From Sulfurimonas sp. (GTDB lineage: Bacteria; Campylobacterota; Campylobacteria; Campylobacterales; Sulfurimonadaceae): a stretch of DNA of 34,296 bases. The notes below the pieces were generated by a model. The model searched no databases and had not been told where the DNA came from. It worked only from the letters and a program-made list of their open reading frames with translations. Numbering within the stretch: the stretch's first letter is position 1; each line of letters opens with the position of its first letter. Location of the stretch: contig JALSWC010000222.1 of assembly GCA_027060825.1 (NCBI GenBank), forward strand, positions 1 to 34,296, given 5' to 3'. This document shows positions 16,195-27,975 of the stretch, piece after piece. Made by a program: the position numbers and the translations under genes.

Positions 16195-16587
16195 CTATAT
16201 TAACCTCTGTGCTGCAGATTCAATTTTTGCTGAAACAGATGCAATAGCATTACCAGAATCAGCAATATCACTAATAAGTTTTTTAGCATTATCAAGTGCT
16301 TTAGCAATTTCTGATTCATTTTCTCCACGAATTGGTGCTGCACCTTCTACAAGAATAACAACTTTTCCCTCATCAACCTGAGCTACACCCCAATTAATAA
16401 CGATAGATTCGACTGATTTATCCTCTTTTTCAACATCAACAACACCAGCTTCTAATAATGTTGTCAGAGAAGCATGTCCAGCCAATACACCAAATTCTCC
16501 TTCTTCACCAGGGAGAACAACACCAGTAGCGTTATCATCATAGATAACGCCATTTGGAGTTAGGATTTCAAGTTTAAACTTATCCAT
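16195..16587 (-). CDS. atpC: ATP synthase F1 subunit epsilon
   Basis: 130 residues. The N-terminal beta-sandwich is clear: FKLEILTPNGVIYDD (4-18) and LPGEEGEFGVLAGHA (25-39), the family's best conserved stretch. A short C-terminal helical region follows, rich in Ala and Ser. Epsilon is part of the rotor stalk with gamma and can inhibit ATP hydrolysis. It is the last gene of the ATP synthase cluster, 24 bases after atpD, and runs straight into tolQ. Confidence 0.95.
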   Translation of the reverse strand: MDKFKLEILTPNGVIYDDNATGVVLPGEEGEFGVLAGHASLTTLLEAGVVDVEKEDKSVESIVINWGVAQVDEGKVVILVEGAAPIRGENESEIAKALDNAKKLISDIADSGNAIASVSAKIESAAQRLI

Positions 16588-16611
16588 TACAGTCCTTTAC
16601 TAAGCAAATGC

Positions 16612-18908
<2,297 letters not shown>

Positions 18909-18919
18909 AAAGTAATTCC

Positions 18920-20437
18920 TTAGTTAGCTACAAAGCTAGCTTTAAACTCTTCTAATGCTTTTGTTAATAATGCCTTAGTATCGTCATCTACTTTTTTGCT
19001 ATTTCTAATATTCTCAAAAATTTGAGGATAAGAAGCTTCAATAAATGGATATAACTCAGCTTCAAAACGAACTACATTAGACGGATCAAAATCATCTAAG
19101 AAACCTGCATTTCCTGCAAAAATAATTGCAACTTGTTTTTCAGCAGAAAGTGGTGAAAAAGGTCCTTGTTTAAGTACTTCAACCATTCTTTGTCCACGCT
19201 CTAACTGTTTACGAGAAACTTCATCAAGATCAGATGCAAATTGAGCAAATGCTTGAAGTTCACGGAATGATGCAAGGTCAAGTCTCAGTGTACCAGCAAC
19301 TTGTTTTGTTGCTTTAATCTGTGCAGCACCACCAACACGAGAAACTGAAAGACCAACATTAATTGCAGGACGAACACCTGAGTTAAATAGATCAGTTTCA
19401 AGGAAGATTTGTCCATCAGTAATTGAAATAACATTTGTTGGAATATATGCCGCAACATCACCAGCTTGTGTTTCAATAATTGGTAGAGCAGTAAGTGAAC
19501 CAGCACCCTCCTCATCAGACATTTTTGCAGCACGCTCAAGCAGACGAGAGTGAACATAAAAAACATCTCCTGGATATGCTTCACGACCTGGAGGACGACG
19601 AAGAATAAGTGACATTTCACGATAAGCAACTGCATGTTTTGATAAATCATCATAAACAATTAAACCATGTCTTGCATTGTCACGGAAGTATTCACCCATA
19701 GTAACACCAGTATATGGAGCTAAAAATTGAAGTGCAGCAGCTTCAGCAGCGGTTGCAGATACAATTATAGTATATTCCATGGCACCATTATCTTCTAAAC
19801 GACGAATAATCTGTGCTACAGTTGATTCTTTTTGACCAATTGCAACATAAATACATACAACACCATTCCCCTTTTGATTAAGGATAGCATCAAGTGCAAC
19901 TGTAGTTTTACCTGTTTGTCTGTCACCAATAATAAGCTCACGCTGTCCTCGTCCAATTGGAACAAGTGCATCAATTGCTTTAATACCAGTTGCTAAAGGT
20001 TCATGTACAGATTTTCTATCCATAATACCAGGAGCTTTTTCTTCAACAAAACGCATTTCAGTTGTTTCAATTGGACCTTTACCATCAATTGGCTCACCAA
20101 GAGCATTAACAACACGACCTAAAAGTGCATCACCAACTGGTACTTTTAAAAGTTTACCAAGACGCTTAACGCTCATACCTTCTTTTAAGGATACTCCTGA
20201 ACCAAGAATAACTACACCAACAGCACTCTCTTCAAGGTTCATAACTAAACCTCTCGTACCATCTTCAAATTCTACCATCTCTCCTGCCATAACATTGCTA
20301 AGTCCGTAAACCTGTGCAACACCATCAGCATAAGAAACAATTTTACCAGTTTCATTAATATCGACATTTAGTTCAAAATTATCGATACGCTCTTTAATTA
20401 TTGAGCTGATTTCATCAGCCTGAATTTTTGCTACCAC
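18920..20437 (-). CDS. atpA: ATP synthase F1 subunit alpha
   Basis: 505 residues. Nucleotide-binding GDRQTGKT is at 171-178, and the arginine-finger block [13 protein letters not shown] is in the C-terminal half. Alpha binds regulatory nucleotide and supplies the arginine finger to the catalytic site on beta. It follows atpH with a 23-base gap. Nothing is unusual in length or motifs. Confidence 0.99.
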   Translation of the reverse strand: MVAKIQADEISSIIKERIDNFELNVDINETGKIVSYADGVAQVYGLSNVMAGEMVEFEDGTRGLVMNLEESAVGVVILGSGVSLKEGMSVKRLGKLLKVPVGDALLGRVVNALGEPIDGKGPIETTEMRFVEEKAPGIMDRKSVHEPLATGIKAIDALVPIGRGQRELIIGDRQTGKTTVALDAILNQKGNGVVCIYVAIGQKESTVAQIIRRLEDNGAMEYTIIVSATAAEAAALQFLAPYTGVTMGEYFRDNARHGLIVYDDLSKHAVAYREMSLILRRPPGREAYPGDVFYVHSRLLERAAKMSDEEGAGSLTALPIIETQAGDVAAYIPTNVISITDGQIFLETDLFNSGVRPAINVGLSVSRVGGAAQIKATKQVAGTLRLDLASFRELQAFAQFASDLDEVSRKQLERGQRMVEVLKQGPFSPLSAEKQVAIIFAGNAGFLDDFDPSNVVRFEAELYPFIEASYPQIFENIRNSKKVDDDTKALLTKALEEFKASFVAN

Positions 20438-20460
20438 TATCCTTCTCCTCTCATTTAATG

Positions 20461-20994
20461 TTATATTGCTTTAATTATATGTTCTATAATTTGACTATTG
20501 ATTCTATCTTTAGAAAAATTAATTTCTATACCTAAATCATCTACTTCCACTTTAATACCATTAAAGTCAGTTTTTTTAAATGATAGTACTATTTTAGAAT
20601 TATATTTTTTACTCAAACCTCTGCTCAAGTTTTTGATTATCTTTGCTCTTATATTTGTATTACTCAAAACTACACCTGAGTAAGTTTTTGTCATATTCGC
20701 TAAGTTTTTTCTCAACTCTTCAGCAATTGCTGGAATAATATTAATTCGTTTATTCTCTACTAAAAGTTTAATAAAGTTATTTACTTTTTGAGAGTTAGCA
20801 GACTTTACAGCATCTAAAAGTAAAGAGGCTTTATCATCTGCACTTACATCATTACTAGCCATAATATTCAAAAATTTCTCATTCTTAAAAGAATCCGATA
20901 AACCTTCAAATATAACAGTAATACTTTGTGCAAACGCAATATCAGAATCAGACAATAAAGCTTTTATATATCTTTTTGCTATTAATTCTTCCAT
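20461..20994 (-). CDS. atpH: ATP synthase F1 subunit delta
   Basis: 177 residues. The N-terminal helical bundle starts [10 protein letters not shown] (4-13), the typical delta/OSCP opening. The C-terminal part has the [13 protein letters not shown] and [17 protein letters not shown] patterns, ending in an Ile-rich helix. Delta joins the b/b' stalk to the top of F1. It directly follows atpF, with no intervening base. Confidence 0.9.
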   Translation of the reverse strand: MEELIAKRYIKALLSDSDIAFAQSITVIFEGLSDSFKNEKFLNIMASNDVSADDKASLLLDAVKSANSQKVNNFIKLLVENKRINIIPAIAEELRKNLANMTKTYSGVVLSNTNIRAKIIKNLSRGLSKKYNSKIVLSFKKTDFNGIKVEVDDLGIEINFSKDRINSQIIEHIIKAI

Positions 20995-21507
20995 TTACGC
21001 CACCTTTTTCAAAATAACATTTGCCATAGCTTCTTTATCAAAACTACCTGCACTTTGACTTAATGTCTCAGTCACAATCTCTTCTACAACTTCACGAACC
21101 ATTTTTCTCTCTTCAAACTCTTTTTTAGAAAGATTTTGTTTCGCAATAGTTTCTAGCTCAGTTTCACCCTGTGCCATAAGAGCATCATAAATTAATTTAT
21201 TCTCTTTTTTAGATGATTCAGCCAATTCTTGTGCAAATCTCTCTGCCTCACTAATTTTAGCTAATGCATCTTTTTTTAGAGCAATTGATTCATCAAGTTT
21301 ATCTTGAACTTTTTTTAATTCGTCAGCAATACCTTGACTTCTTGAAGCAAAGTAATTTTTTATCGGTTCCCCTACAAGATACCATACAAGCCCAGCAAAT
21401 AAGATGAAGTTTACAGTTCTTTGAACTATATCCGTACCACCTTCTTTTACCTCTGATGCGAATGCATAAGTTGATATCATTAGTAACAATACTAGAATTC
21501 TACTCAC
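20995..21507 (-). CDS. atpF: ATP synthase F0 subunit b, with N-terminal leader-like segment
   Basis: 170 residues. A hydrophobic segment at about 3-17 (ILVLLLMISTYAFA) looks like a cleavable signal, and the true membrane helix follows at about 30-47 (TVNFILFAGLVWYLVGEPI). The rest is a long charged coiled coil (about 55-165), which forms the peripheral stalk. Campylobacterota b subunits commonly carry this extra N-terminal segment. It lies 9 bases after atpF'. Subunits a and c (atpB, atpE) are not in this cluster, as is usual in the lineage. Confidence 0.92.
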   Translation of the reverse strand: MSRILVLLLMISTYAFASEVKEGGTDIVQRTVNFILFAGLVWYLVGEPIKNYFASRSQGIADELKKVQDKLDESIALKKDALAKISEAERFAQELAESSKKENKLIYDALMAQGETELETIAKQNLSKKEFEERKMVREVVEEIVTETLSQSAGSFDKEAMANVILKKVA

Positions 21508-21516
21508 ATTACACCC

Positions 21517-21939
21517 TTATATCTGACTAAATTTAGCTGAAACAGCTTCTTTAAACACTGGAACTTGTTTGAGCAAGTCAGTAGTCAACTCTTTTTTAGC
21601 ATTTGAAAGTGATTTTTCAAACTCTAAATATTCTTGTGCAAATTCAGCACGCTTTGCCTCTAACTTACTATCAACTAATTCCTTAGCATCCGCAATAACT
21701 TTTTCTCTTAGGGCCGCAGCTTCTAGTTTAGCATTCATAATTATTGTTTCTGCTTTACTCTTAAGCTCGTTGATTTCATCATCATTATTACCTACTTTTT
21801 CTAGGTCTTTTTTAATGTCCTCATCACGCTTATTCATAAAACTTAATAATGGATTATAAAGCCAACTATTTAGAACGGCTATAAGCGAAACAAATACAAC
21901 AAATGTAGCCAAGAGTAGTATTGGATTTATATCTAACAT
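21517..21939 (-). CDS. atpF': ATP synthase F0 subunit b' (second b-type subunit)
   Basis: 140 residues. One membrane helix (about 5-27) is followed by NPLLSFMNKRDEDIKKDLE and a charged coiled coil, the b/b' subunit plan. Paired with the b subunit it should form a heterodimeric stalk, as in other Campylobacterota and photosynthetic bacteria. It is the first gene of the ATP synthase operon, with a strong AGGAGG ribosome site and a good -10 box upstream (21942-21967). parB ends 88 bases before its start. Confidence 0.92.
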   Translation of the reverse strand: MLDINPILLLATFVVFVSLIAVLNSWLYNPLLSFMNKRDEDIKKDLEKVGNNDDEINELKSKAETIIMNAKLEAAALREKVIADAKELVDSKLEAKRAEFAQEYLEFEKSLSNAKKELTTDLLKQVPVFKEAVSAKFSQI

Positions 21940-21941
21940 AG

Positions 21942-21967
21942 CACCTCCTAAAAGTTGCGTGATTATA
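21942..21967 (-). promoter_or_regulatory. Promoter -10 box and strong ribosome site of the ATP synthase operon
   Basis: On the minus strand TATAAT (21962-21967) is followed by AGGAGGTG (21942-21949) two bases before the atpF' ATG. TATAAT is a perfect -10 consensus. No clear -35 is seen, which is common in this phylum. The transcript leader would be very short. The rest of the gap (21968-22027) is AT-rich and contains an imperfect palindrome around 22009-22029 that could help end parB transcripts, but it has no GC-rich stem. Confidence 0.6.
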
Positions 21968-22027
21968 CTATTATTAAATTGAAATGTTAGTTAAATGGAG
22001 TAGTTTTTTAATTATTTATAATAAATA

Positions 22028-22879
22028 TTAGTGAAAATGGGATATAAATTCTTCTATTTCATTTTCTGAAGTAAATGAGATGCTTAATGTATTGTTTTTC
22101 ACTTTATATCCTATATTAAATGTATCAAAAATATTTTCTACTTTTGAAAAATCATAAGTTTTAAAAACAGAATCTTTCTTTTCCAATGATTCACCTACTT
22201 GATTTTGTTCTTTTATACCTTTAATCATACTTTCTGTATCACGAACACTCAATTTTTGACCAATAATAGAGTTTACCATTAACTGTTGTTGTTTATCATC
22301 CAACCCAACAAGCATTTTTGCATGTCCAGCAGTTATTTTTTGCTCTATTAAAGCTTTTTTAGTCATTTTTGAGAGTTGGAGTAAACGAAGTGTATTTGTA
22401 ATATGCACCCTACTTTTATGAATCATTGTAGAGAGACCTTCATGTGTCATTTCATGCAGTTTTAAAAGTTCATTATATGCTTCTGCTAACTCAACAGAAT
22501 TAAGTTCTTCTCTTTGGATATTTTCAATAAGTGCAAATTGACGCATCTTATCTTCATCACTATTAAGGACAATCGCCCGAATCTCTTTCATTTTTGCTAA
22601 TTTAGATGCACGAAATCTTCGCTCACCAGCAATTAGAATATAACCATCAATATCTTCTGTAACTACTATAGGCTGTAATAAACCATCATTCTTTATAGAT
22701 TCTGCAAGTTCATGCAAAGAATCTTCATTAAATGATTTTCTTGGTTGGAAAGGATTAGGTCTAATCTCTTTAAGTGGAATTTCTAAAATTTCATCACGCT
22801 GTGTTCCCTCGTTATCATACGCTTCATCCATTTCACCTAAAAGTGCATCAAGACCTCTACCTAATTTTTGACTTTTCAC
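22028..22879 (-). CDS. parB: Chromosome partitioning protein ParB
   Basis: 283 residues. The N-terminus has KLGRGLDALLGE (5-16), then the ParB/Srx core with RPNPFQPRKSF (40-50) and the CTP-binding GERRFRASKLAKM. A helix-turn-helix region (LSTMIHKSRVHITNTLRLL) recognises parS, and a C-terminal dimerisation part follows. ParB loads at parS near the origin and works with ParA in chromosome segregation. It lies 27 bases after parA. No perfect parS (TGTTTCACGTGAAACA) was found in the window by eye. Confidence 0.95.
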   Translation of the reverse strand: MKSQKLGRGLDALLGEMDEAYDNEGTQRDEILEIPLKEIRPNPFQPRKSFNEDSLHELAESIKNDGLLQPIVVTEDIDGYILIAGERRFRASKLAKMKEIRAIVLNSDEDKMRQFALIENIQREELNSVELAEAYNELLKLHEMTHEGLSTMIHKSRVHITNTLRLLQLSKMTKKALIEQKITAGHAKMLVGLDDKQQQLMVNSIIGQKLSVRDTESMIKGIKEQNQVGESLEKKDSVFKTYDFSKVENIFDTFNIGYKVKNNTLSISFTSENEIEEFISHFH

Positions 22880-22906
22880 TATAATAGCTCCTTAAAAAAC
22901 TAAAAA

Positions 22907-23689
22907 TTATCTAATAATAGCTTGTGCTAAATGTTGATAGGCTATAGAGCCTCTTGATTTTACATCATAAAGAATTGCAGGTTTACCAAAAGATGGAGAC
23001 TCTGCCAGTTTTACATTTCTAGGAACCACAATATATTCGTCTGTTTCATCTTTAAAAAGTTTCCCTTTAAAATGTTGTTGTAAATCTGCAAATACCTGCT
23101 TAGACAAGTTATTTTGAGAAGAGAACATTGTAGGCAAAAAACCTTTTACAACCAATTTAGGATTCATAGATTTTCTTACAAGTTTCACGGTATTTAAAAG
23201 CTGTGCTAAGCCCTCAAGTGCAAAAAACTCACACTGAATAGGAATAATAACTGAATTTGCTGCTGAGAGTGCATTAATTGTCATAGGTCCAAGAGCAGGA
23301 GGAGAATCAATAATAATATAGTCGTACTCTTTTTCTATATTTGCAACAGCTTTTTTAAGAACGAGTTCACGCCCCTTTGCTTTACCTGCATCATAATACT
23401 CTTTTTCAATTCCAACGAGTCCAATATTTGAGGGAGCAAGATGGAGTGTTGGCAGATCAGATTTTAAAATAATATCTTTAAGCTTTTTTGTTCCAATCAA
23501 GACATGATAAATATTAAATTCATAATCATTTCTATGAAAGCCAAGTGATGTTGTCGCATTCGCTTGTGGATCCGAATCAATCAAAAGCACCTTTTTTTCT
23601 GCAACAGCGAGTGAAGCAGCTAAATTTACAGCAGTAGTAGTTTTTCCCACTCCACCCTTTTGATTTGCAATTACAATTATTTCACTCAT
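22907..23689 (-). CDS. parA: Chromosome partitioning ATPase ParA/Soj
   Basis: 260 residues. The deviant Walker A KGGVGKTTT (11-19) with signature lysine, the LLIDSDPQANAT block (about 35-46) and IIDSPPALGPMT (Walker B) identify a ParA/Soj ATPase. It binds DNA as an ATP dimer and moves ParB-parS complexes. The short N-terminus without extra helix-turn-helix fits chromosomal ParA of type Ib. Its start overlaps the birA stop by 4 bases, so partition genes are co-transcribed with translation genes upstream. Confidence 0.97.
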   Translation of the reverse strand: MSEIIVIANQKGGVGKTTTAVNLAASLAVAEKKVLLIDSDPQANATTSLGFHRNDYEFNIYHVLIGTKKLKDIILKSDLPTLHLAPSNIGLVGIEKEYYDAGKAKGRELVLKKAVANIEKEYDYIIIDSPPALGPMTINALSAANSVIIPIQCEFFALEGLAQLLNTVKLVRKSMNPKLVVKGFLPTMFSSQNNLSKQVFADLQQHFKGKLFKDETDEYIVVPRNVKLAESPSFGKPAILYDVKSRGSIAYQHLAQAIIR

Positions 23690-24327
23690 CGTTTACTATA
23701 TATCCTCTCACCATTAATACTTATACTACCATCATCTTCTAGTTTCACTCTTTGAAGTGAAATCCTCTGACCATCTTTATGTGTAAAAAACTTTTTATTT
23801 GTGTAAAATTCTAACTTATATTTACTAAAAACTTGCTTCCATAAAAGCTTTTTTCTAAGATTTATAAAATACTTCTCCAGTAATTTTTTTTTATCTATAT
23901 TTATATCTAATGTTGAAAACTCACAAACAGAAGAAATAAGGTTAATACCAACACCACAAATTATAGTTTTATCTACAATAGTAGTTATCATCCCACCAAT
24001 TTTTTTTTCACCAATATAAAAATCATTTGGCCATTTTAAAACAACTTTAGAACCAAACGAAGCAAATGTATCTTTTAAAATAAATGCAAAATAGATAGAT
24101 GCAGACTCCAATTTTAAATCTATTGGCAAATCATCTAATGGTAAAGCAAAAGAGAGAAAAAGATTTCCTTCTTTTGAAATCCAAGAATTATTTCTACTTC
24201 CTATTCCTTGCGTTTGTACTTGAGATATAACTGCTATTGGAGCATTTAGCTCTTTTAATTGTATTGATTTTTTAAGATATAATTGTGTTGAATCAATAGA
24301 TTTAAGAGAGAGTATCTTCAAGTACAA
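23686..24327 (-). CDS. birA: Biotin-protein ligase, catalytic domain only
   Basis: 213 residues. The biotin/ATP binding motif is seen as TQGIGSRNNSW (39-49), followed by KWPNDFY and KIGGMI, the core of the BPL family. It attaches biotin to the carrier protein of acetyl-CoA carboxylase. There is no N-terminal helix-turn-helix, so unlike E. coli BirA it cannot repress biotin genes. The C-terminal small domain ends with GSISINGERIYS. The gene overlaps fmt by 26 bases and parA by 4. Confidence 0.9.
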   Translation of the reverse strand: MYLKILSLKSIDSTQLYLKKSIQLKELNAPIAVISQVQTQGIGSRNNSWISKEGNLFLSFALPLDDLPIDLKLESASIYFAFILKDTFASFGSKVVLKWPNDFYIGEKKIGGMITTIVDKTIICGVGINLISSVCEFSTLDINIDKKKLLEKYFINLRKKLLWKQVFSKYKLEFYTNKKFFTHKDGQRISLQRVKLEDDGSISINGERIYSKR

Positions 24328-25213
24328 CTCTTTTACCGTTTATGTAAGAAGTAATATCCATCTCTTTTTTGGAGTTTGGTTGTACTCTGAAAATTCTAAT
24401 TGCACCACGCTTACAAGTCACAACTATACTATCTTTATCTATCGCTATAATTTTACCAGCTTCATCAAACTCTTTTTCTCTCTCTTGCAGTGCTATTTTT
24501 TTCAACTTTAAGCCACTTTTGAGGTAAACTCCAGGCCAAGGTGTAAATGCTCTATATTTGTTAAATAGCTCTACTGCATCATCAAAAGCAACTTCACCAT
24601 CTGCTTTAGTAATCTTTTTACAATGCGTTGCCTGCGTTTCATCTTGCTCCATAGGAGTTAAAGTAGAAAAATTTTCTAAAACATCAATAGTTAAATCAGT
24701 AGCAACATCAGTAAGCGCATCAAACAGTTCTTCAACCATCTCATCATCAGCTACTTTTATAGTTTTTACCTTTAAAATAGCACCAGTATCAAGTCCTTCA
24801 TCCATAAGCATAGCTGTTACACCAGTTTGAGATTCTCCATTTAAAAGAACTTGCTGAATAGGGCTTGCCCCTCTATAGTGTGGTAAGATAGATGCATGAA
24901 GATTAATACAAGGGGCATAAGTGAGAATCTCTTTAGGTAAAATCTGTCCATACGCTGCAACAACAATATAATCACAATCAATTGTTCTAAGCTCTTCTAC
25001 TATTTCTTCATCACGCAATCTTTTTGGTTGATAGACTGGTATATCATATTTCGTTGCTAAAGTTTTAACAACTGGAGCAGTCATAATCTTTTTTCGGCCA
25101 ATAGGTTTATCTGGTTGTGTATAAACTGCACTTACAATTATATCTTTCGTATCAAGAAGTTTTTGTAAAATTTTTTCTGCATAATCTGGTGTTCCCATAA
25201 ATATTACATTCAT
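24302..25213 (-). CDS. fmt: Methionyl-tRNA formyltransferase
   Basis: 303 residues, typical for the family. The catalytic set is visible as Asn104 and His106 in INLHASILP and Asp142 in EGLDTGAI, with HYRGASPIQ (112-120) after it. The C-terminal domain (about 205-303) has the FTPWPGVYL tRNA-binding block. It formylates initiator Met-tRNA using 10-formyltetrahydrofolate. Its start overlaps proB by 4 bases (ATGA type) and its end overlaps birA. Confidence 0.97.
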   Translation of the reverse strand: MNVIFMGTPDYAEKILQKLLDTKDIIVSAVYTQPDKPIGRKKIMTAPVVKTLATKYDIPVYQPKRLRDEEIVEELRTIDCDYIVVAAYGQILPKEILTYAPCINLHASILPHYRGASPIQQVLLNGESQTGVTAMLMDEGLDTGAILKVKTIKVADDEMVEELFDALTDVATDLTIDVLENFSTLTPMEQDETQATHCKKITKADGEVAFDDAVELFNKYRAFTPWPGVYLKSGLKLKKIALQEREKEFDEAGKIIAIDKDSIVVTCKRGAIRIFRVQPNSKKEMDITSYINGKRVVLEDTLS

Positions 25214-25980
25214 CTATTAGCCCTTTTTGTAAAAATTGTACCACCTTTATGTTTTCCATCAAGCATAAAACTTGCTACATCACTCAGATCAAACCCACTT
25301 GCTAAAAACATCTCTTTATCTGCGTTTAGCAGATACTCAGCTGCCTTTAATTTTGTAACAATTCCACCAGTGGCAAAAATATTGTTTGGATTTACATCTT
25401 TTTGTAACTCTTCTTCATCTATATTTTCTACTTTTTTCATTACTTGTGCATTTGGATTTTCACGAGGATCACTGTTGTAGTAAGCATCTATATCTGAGAG
25501 AATTATTAACATATCAGCATCTGTATGATTTGTAATATAAGCTGAAAGTTGGTCATTGTCACCTACTTCAAGTTCATCTGTTGCTGTGGCATCATTTTCA
25601 TTGACTATAGGAATGACACTATTTTTTATTAAAGTCTCAACAGTTGCTTTTATTCTTAAAATATCATCTTCTTTTTTCAAATTTGCTGATGTTACCAAAA
25701 CTTGTGCTACCACTTGTTTGTATTTGGCAAATTTTCTTGCATATTTTTGCATCAAAACTGGTTGCCCAATAGCTGCCAAAGCCTGTTTATTTGAAACAAT
25801 TGTTCTATCAAGTTTTAGCTTAGTATATCCACCAGCCACTGCACCTGATGAGACCAAAATAACTTCATATTTTTCTCGTAATTTTACCAGAAAATCCACT
25901 AGCGCCTGCATTCGTTTGAATGCTATTTCTCCATTTTGTGTTAAAACAGCACTACCAACTTTGACGACAACACGCTTCAT
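25210..25980 (-). CDS. proB: Glutamate 5-kinase, short form without PUA domain
   Basis: 256 residues. The amino acid kinase fold is shown by VVKVGSAVLT (5-14), LVSSGAVAGGYTKL (about 42-55) and VPIVNENDATATDELEVGDND (about 137-157), which bind ATP and glutamate. It makes glutamate 5-phosphate, the first step of proline synthesis. E. coli ProB has about 367 residues with a C-terminal PUA domain; this one stops after the kinase domain, as in other Campylobacterota. It follows obg by 5 bases and overlaps fmt by 4. Confidence 0.96.
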   Translation of the reverse strand: MKRVVVKVGSAVLTQNGEIAFKRMQALVDFLVKLREKYEVILVSSGAVAGGYTKLKLDRTIVSNKQALAAIGQPVLMQKYARKFAKYKQVVAQVLVTSANLKKEDDILRIKATVETLIKNSVIPIVNENDATATDELEVGDNDQLSAYITNHTDADMLIILSDIDAYYNSDPRENPNAQVMKKVENIDEEELQKDVNPNNIFATGGIVTKLKAAEYLLNADKEMFLASGFDLSDVASFMLDGKHKGGTIFTKRANR

Positions 25981-25985
25981 AAAAA

Positions 25986-27086
25986 CTACTTTCTACTTTG
26001 GTGTACTAAATTAAAAAGTGAATATTTCAAAGGCTCTATATTTTTATTTATAGCCGAGGATATTGGAACAATAAAATAAGGTTTCTCAACATTATATCCC
26101 AATGTCTCATCTGCACTCTCTTGTATAAAATAAGGAAGCTCTGTATCAAAATCAAATTCACTCTTTTGAGTCGGACTTAGACCTAGCATTTCAATAAAAG
26201 AGTCGATTTTTTCATTTAGTTCATTTGGATCAACTATATCAATACGAGTAAGTGCAATAGCATATCTTGAAATTCCAAGTTTGTCAGAGAATGAAGCAAC
26301 TTCATTTTTAAGTGTCTCTATCTGCTCTTTCAAGTCTCTATATGATGCTAAATCAATCATAAAAAGAAGTGTTTTTGTTCTCTCAATATGGCGTAAAAAC
26401 TTAATCCCAAGCCCTTTACCCTCATGAGCACCACCAATAATTCCAGGAATATCTGCCATAACAAAAGATTCATAATCTCCTATGTTTACCTGACCTAATT
26501 TTGGTGTAAGCGTAGTAAATTCATAATTTGCTATCTCTGGTCTTGCATTTGAAACGGTAGAAATAAGTGTAGATTTACCAACATTTGGAAAGCCTACTAA
26601 ACCAACATCAGCAATAAGCTTCAAATCTAATTTAATATCTCTTGTTTGACCTTTTTCACCTGGCTGTGCATAAGTAGGTCTTTGATTTGTGGGAGATTTA
26701 AAGTGCGTGTTTCCAAGCCCACCTTTACCACCTTCAAGAAATTTTTCTTCTTGACCATGTTTGAGCATATCAAAAAGAACTTCACCACTTTCACTATCTA
26801 CAATCTGCGTTCCTGGTGGTACAATAACGACTTTTTTCGCACCAGATTTTCCAGTACAATTTGAACCTTCACCTTGACGCCCACCATCAGCTTTTATATG
26901 CATTTTTCTTTGAAAATGAGAGAGTGTATGTGTATTGTTATCACACTTAAACCAGATGTCTCCACCTTTTCCACCATCACCACCATTTGGACCACCATTG
27001 AGTACAAATTTTTCGCGACGAAATGCCACACATCCTTGCCCACCTTTTCCTGATGAGACTGTTAATTCGACACTATCTGTAAACAT
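25986..27086 (-). CDS. obg: Obg-family GTPase
   Basis: 366 residues. The Gly-rich Obg fold covers about 1-158 ([23 protein letters not shown]). The G domain has G1 GFPNVGKS (165-172), G3 DIPG (212-215) and a G5-like ISSA near 349. G4, normally NKxD, reads TRID (280-283), so guanine recognition relies on Asp283 with a changed first residue. Obg proteins bind the 50S subunit late in assembly and link ribosome maturation to stress signalling. The position after rplU-rpmA is widely conserved. The C-terminal extension of B. subtilis Obg is lacking. Confidence 0.97.
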   Translation of the reverse strand: MFTDSVELTVSSGKGGQGCVAFRREKFVLNGGPNGGDGGKGGDIWFKCDNNTHTLSHFQRKMHIKADGGRQGEGSNCTGKSGAKKVVIVPPGTQIVDSESGEVLFDMLKHGQEEKFLEGGKGGLGNTHFKSPTNQRPTYAQPGEKGQTRDIKLDLKLIADVGLVGFPNVGKSTLISTVSNARPEIANYEFTTLTPKLGQVNIGDYESFVMADIPGIIGGAHEGKGLGIKFLRHIERTKTLLFMIDLASYRDLKEQIETLKNEVASFSDKLGISRYAIALTRIDIVDPNELNEKIDSFIEMLGLSPTQKSEFDFDTELPYFIQESADETLGYNVEKPYFIVPISSAINKNIEPLKYSLFNLVHQSRK

Positions 27087-27210
27087 TGTTTTATCCTTGG
27101 TTTGCTTTTATGGAAGCATAAATATTTAAAAATAGACTATTAAAAATAGATACATTATTAAAAATTTAAAAATTTACTTTTATTTTGAAAAATCCGAAAG
27201 AAAGAGTTGC

Positions 27211-27227
27211 TTAGGCATAAAGCCTAA
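27211..27227 (-). terminator. Stem-loop between rpmA and obg, possible weak terminator or attenuator
   Basis: TTAGGC and GCCTAA pair across a five-base loop just 13 bases past the rpmA stop. On the minus strand the tail (CAACTCTTTCTTT) is T-rich but broken, so termination would be partial. It could lower obg output relative to the ribosomal protein genes. The rest of the 27087-27239 gap is AT-rich and holds no gene; a small GCTT/AAGC hairpin lies near 27106-27119, upstream of obg. Confidence 0.4.
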
Positions 27228-27239
27228 ACAGTTGTAGAA

Positions 27240-27497
27240 CTATGCAGCAGGTATAACTGAAACTTGTTGACGCTTTTTATCTTTTCTTTCAAACGCAACA
27301 GTACCATTAATCAAAGCAAAAATTGTATGGTCTTTTCCCATACCAACATTTTTACCTGGATGAACTTTAGTTCCTCGTTGACGGATGATGATATTACCAG
27401 GAATTACTGATTCACCACCAAATTTCTTTACACCAAGTCTTCTACCAGCCGAATCACGATTATTCTGTGTACTACCCTGACCTTTCTTATGTGCCAT
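27240..27497 (-). CDS. rpmA: 50S ribosomal protein L27
   Basis: 85 residues. It opens [20 protein letters not shown], the classic L27 N-terminus that reaches the peptidyl transferase centre, and continues with [22 protein letters not shown]. There is no N-terminal extension of the kind processed in Firmicutes. It follows rplU by 75 bases, and an AAGGAGAC ribosome site precedes the start. Confidence 0.99.
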   Translation of the reverse strand: MAHKKGQGSTQNNRDSAGRRLGVKKFGGESVIPGNIIIRQRGTKVHPGKNVGMGKDHTIFALINGTVAFERKDKKRQQVSVIPAA

Positions 27498-27572
27498 CTT
27501 CTGTCTCCTTTAATTTAGTTCCCAAATTTAAAGGGAACTTCTTCATTTATTTTCTAATTTTAGATTGCTTTA

Positions 27573-27881
27573 TTAAGCAGCTATTTTCGTAATGCGAACA
27601 CGAGTATAATCCCTTCTAAAACCACGCTTTACTTTACTATCTTTACGACGACGCTTTTTGAAAGTAATAACTTTCTTATCACGACCTTCACTGATAACTT
27701 CAGCAGTAACAACAGCACCATCTACGAATGGAACTCCTATTTTAAGTTCTCCAGCATTTACAGCTAGAACTTCTTTGATTTCGATAGTAGCTTCTGGTTC
27801 AAGAGACATTTTATCTAAAGATAATACATCACCCTCTTGAACTTTATATTGCTTACCACCATTTTTAATAATTGCATACAT
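27573..27881 (-). CDS. rplU: 50S ribosomal protein L21
   Basis: 102 residues. [18 protein letters not shown] (1-18) and the C-terminal [22 protein letters not shown] region (about 74-96) are the L21 signatures. It binds 23S rRNA in the large subunit. It is the first gene of the rplU-rpmA-obg-proB-fmt-birA-parA-parB run. A good -10 box lies at 27930-27935 and an AAGGA ribosome site a few bases before the ATG. Confidence 0.99.
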   Translation of the reverse strand: MYAIIKNGGKQYKVQEGDVLSLDKMSLEPEATIEIKEVLAVNAGELKIGVPFVDGAVVTAEVISEGRDKKVITFKKRRRKDSKVKRGFRRDYTRVRITKIAA

Positions 27882-27929
27882 CTATGGTCCTTAAATATTT
27901 TTAGGTTGTATTTCTACAAAAAGTTCGGA

Positions 27930-27935
27930 ATTATA
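27930..27935 (-). promoter_or_regulatory. Promoter -10 box for rplU-rpmA-obg operon
   Basis: A perfect TATAAT on the minus strand, preceded by TTAGTTAGG, lies 49 bases before the rplU start in the 94-base gap after ridA. TTAGG and CCTAA segments in the leader could pair, but no known ribosomal protein leader structure was recognised. No -35 consensus is seen. Confidence 0.6.
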
Positions 27936-27975
27936 CCTAACTAAGTTTTAATTTATGTTTAATCTTGAAGATTTT

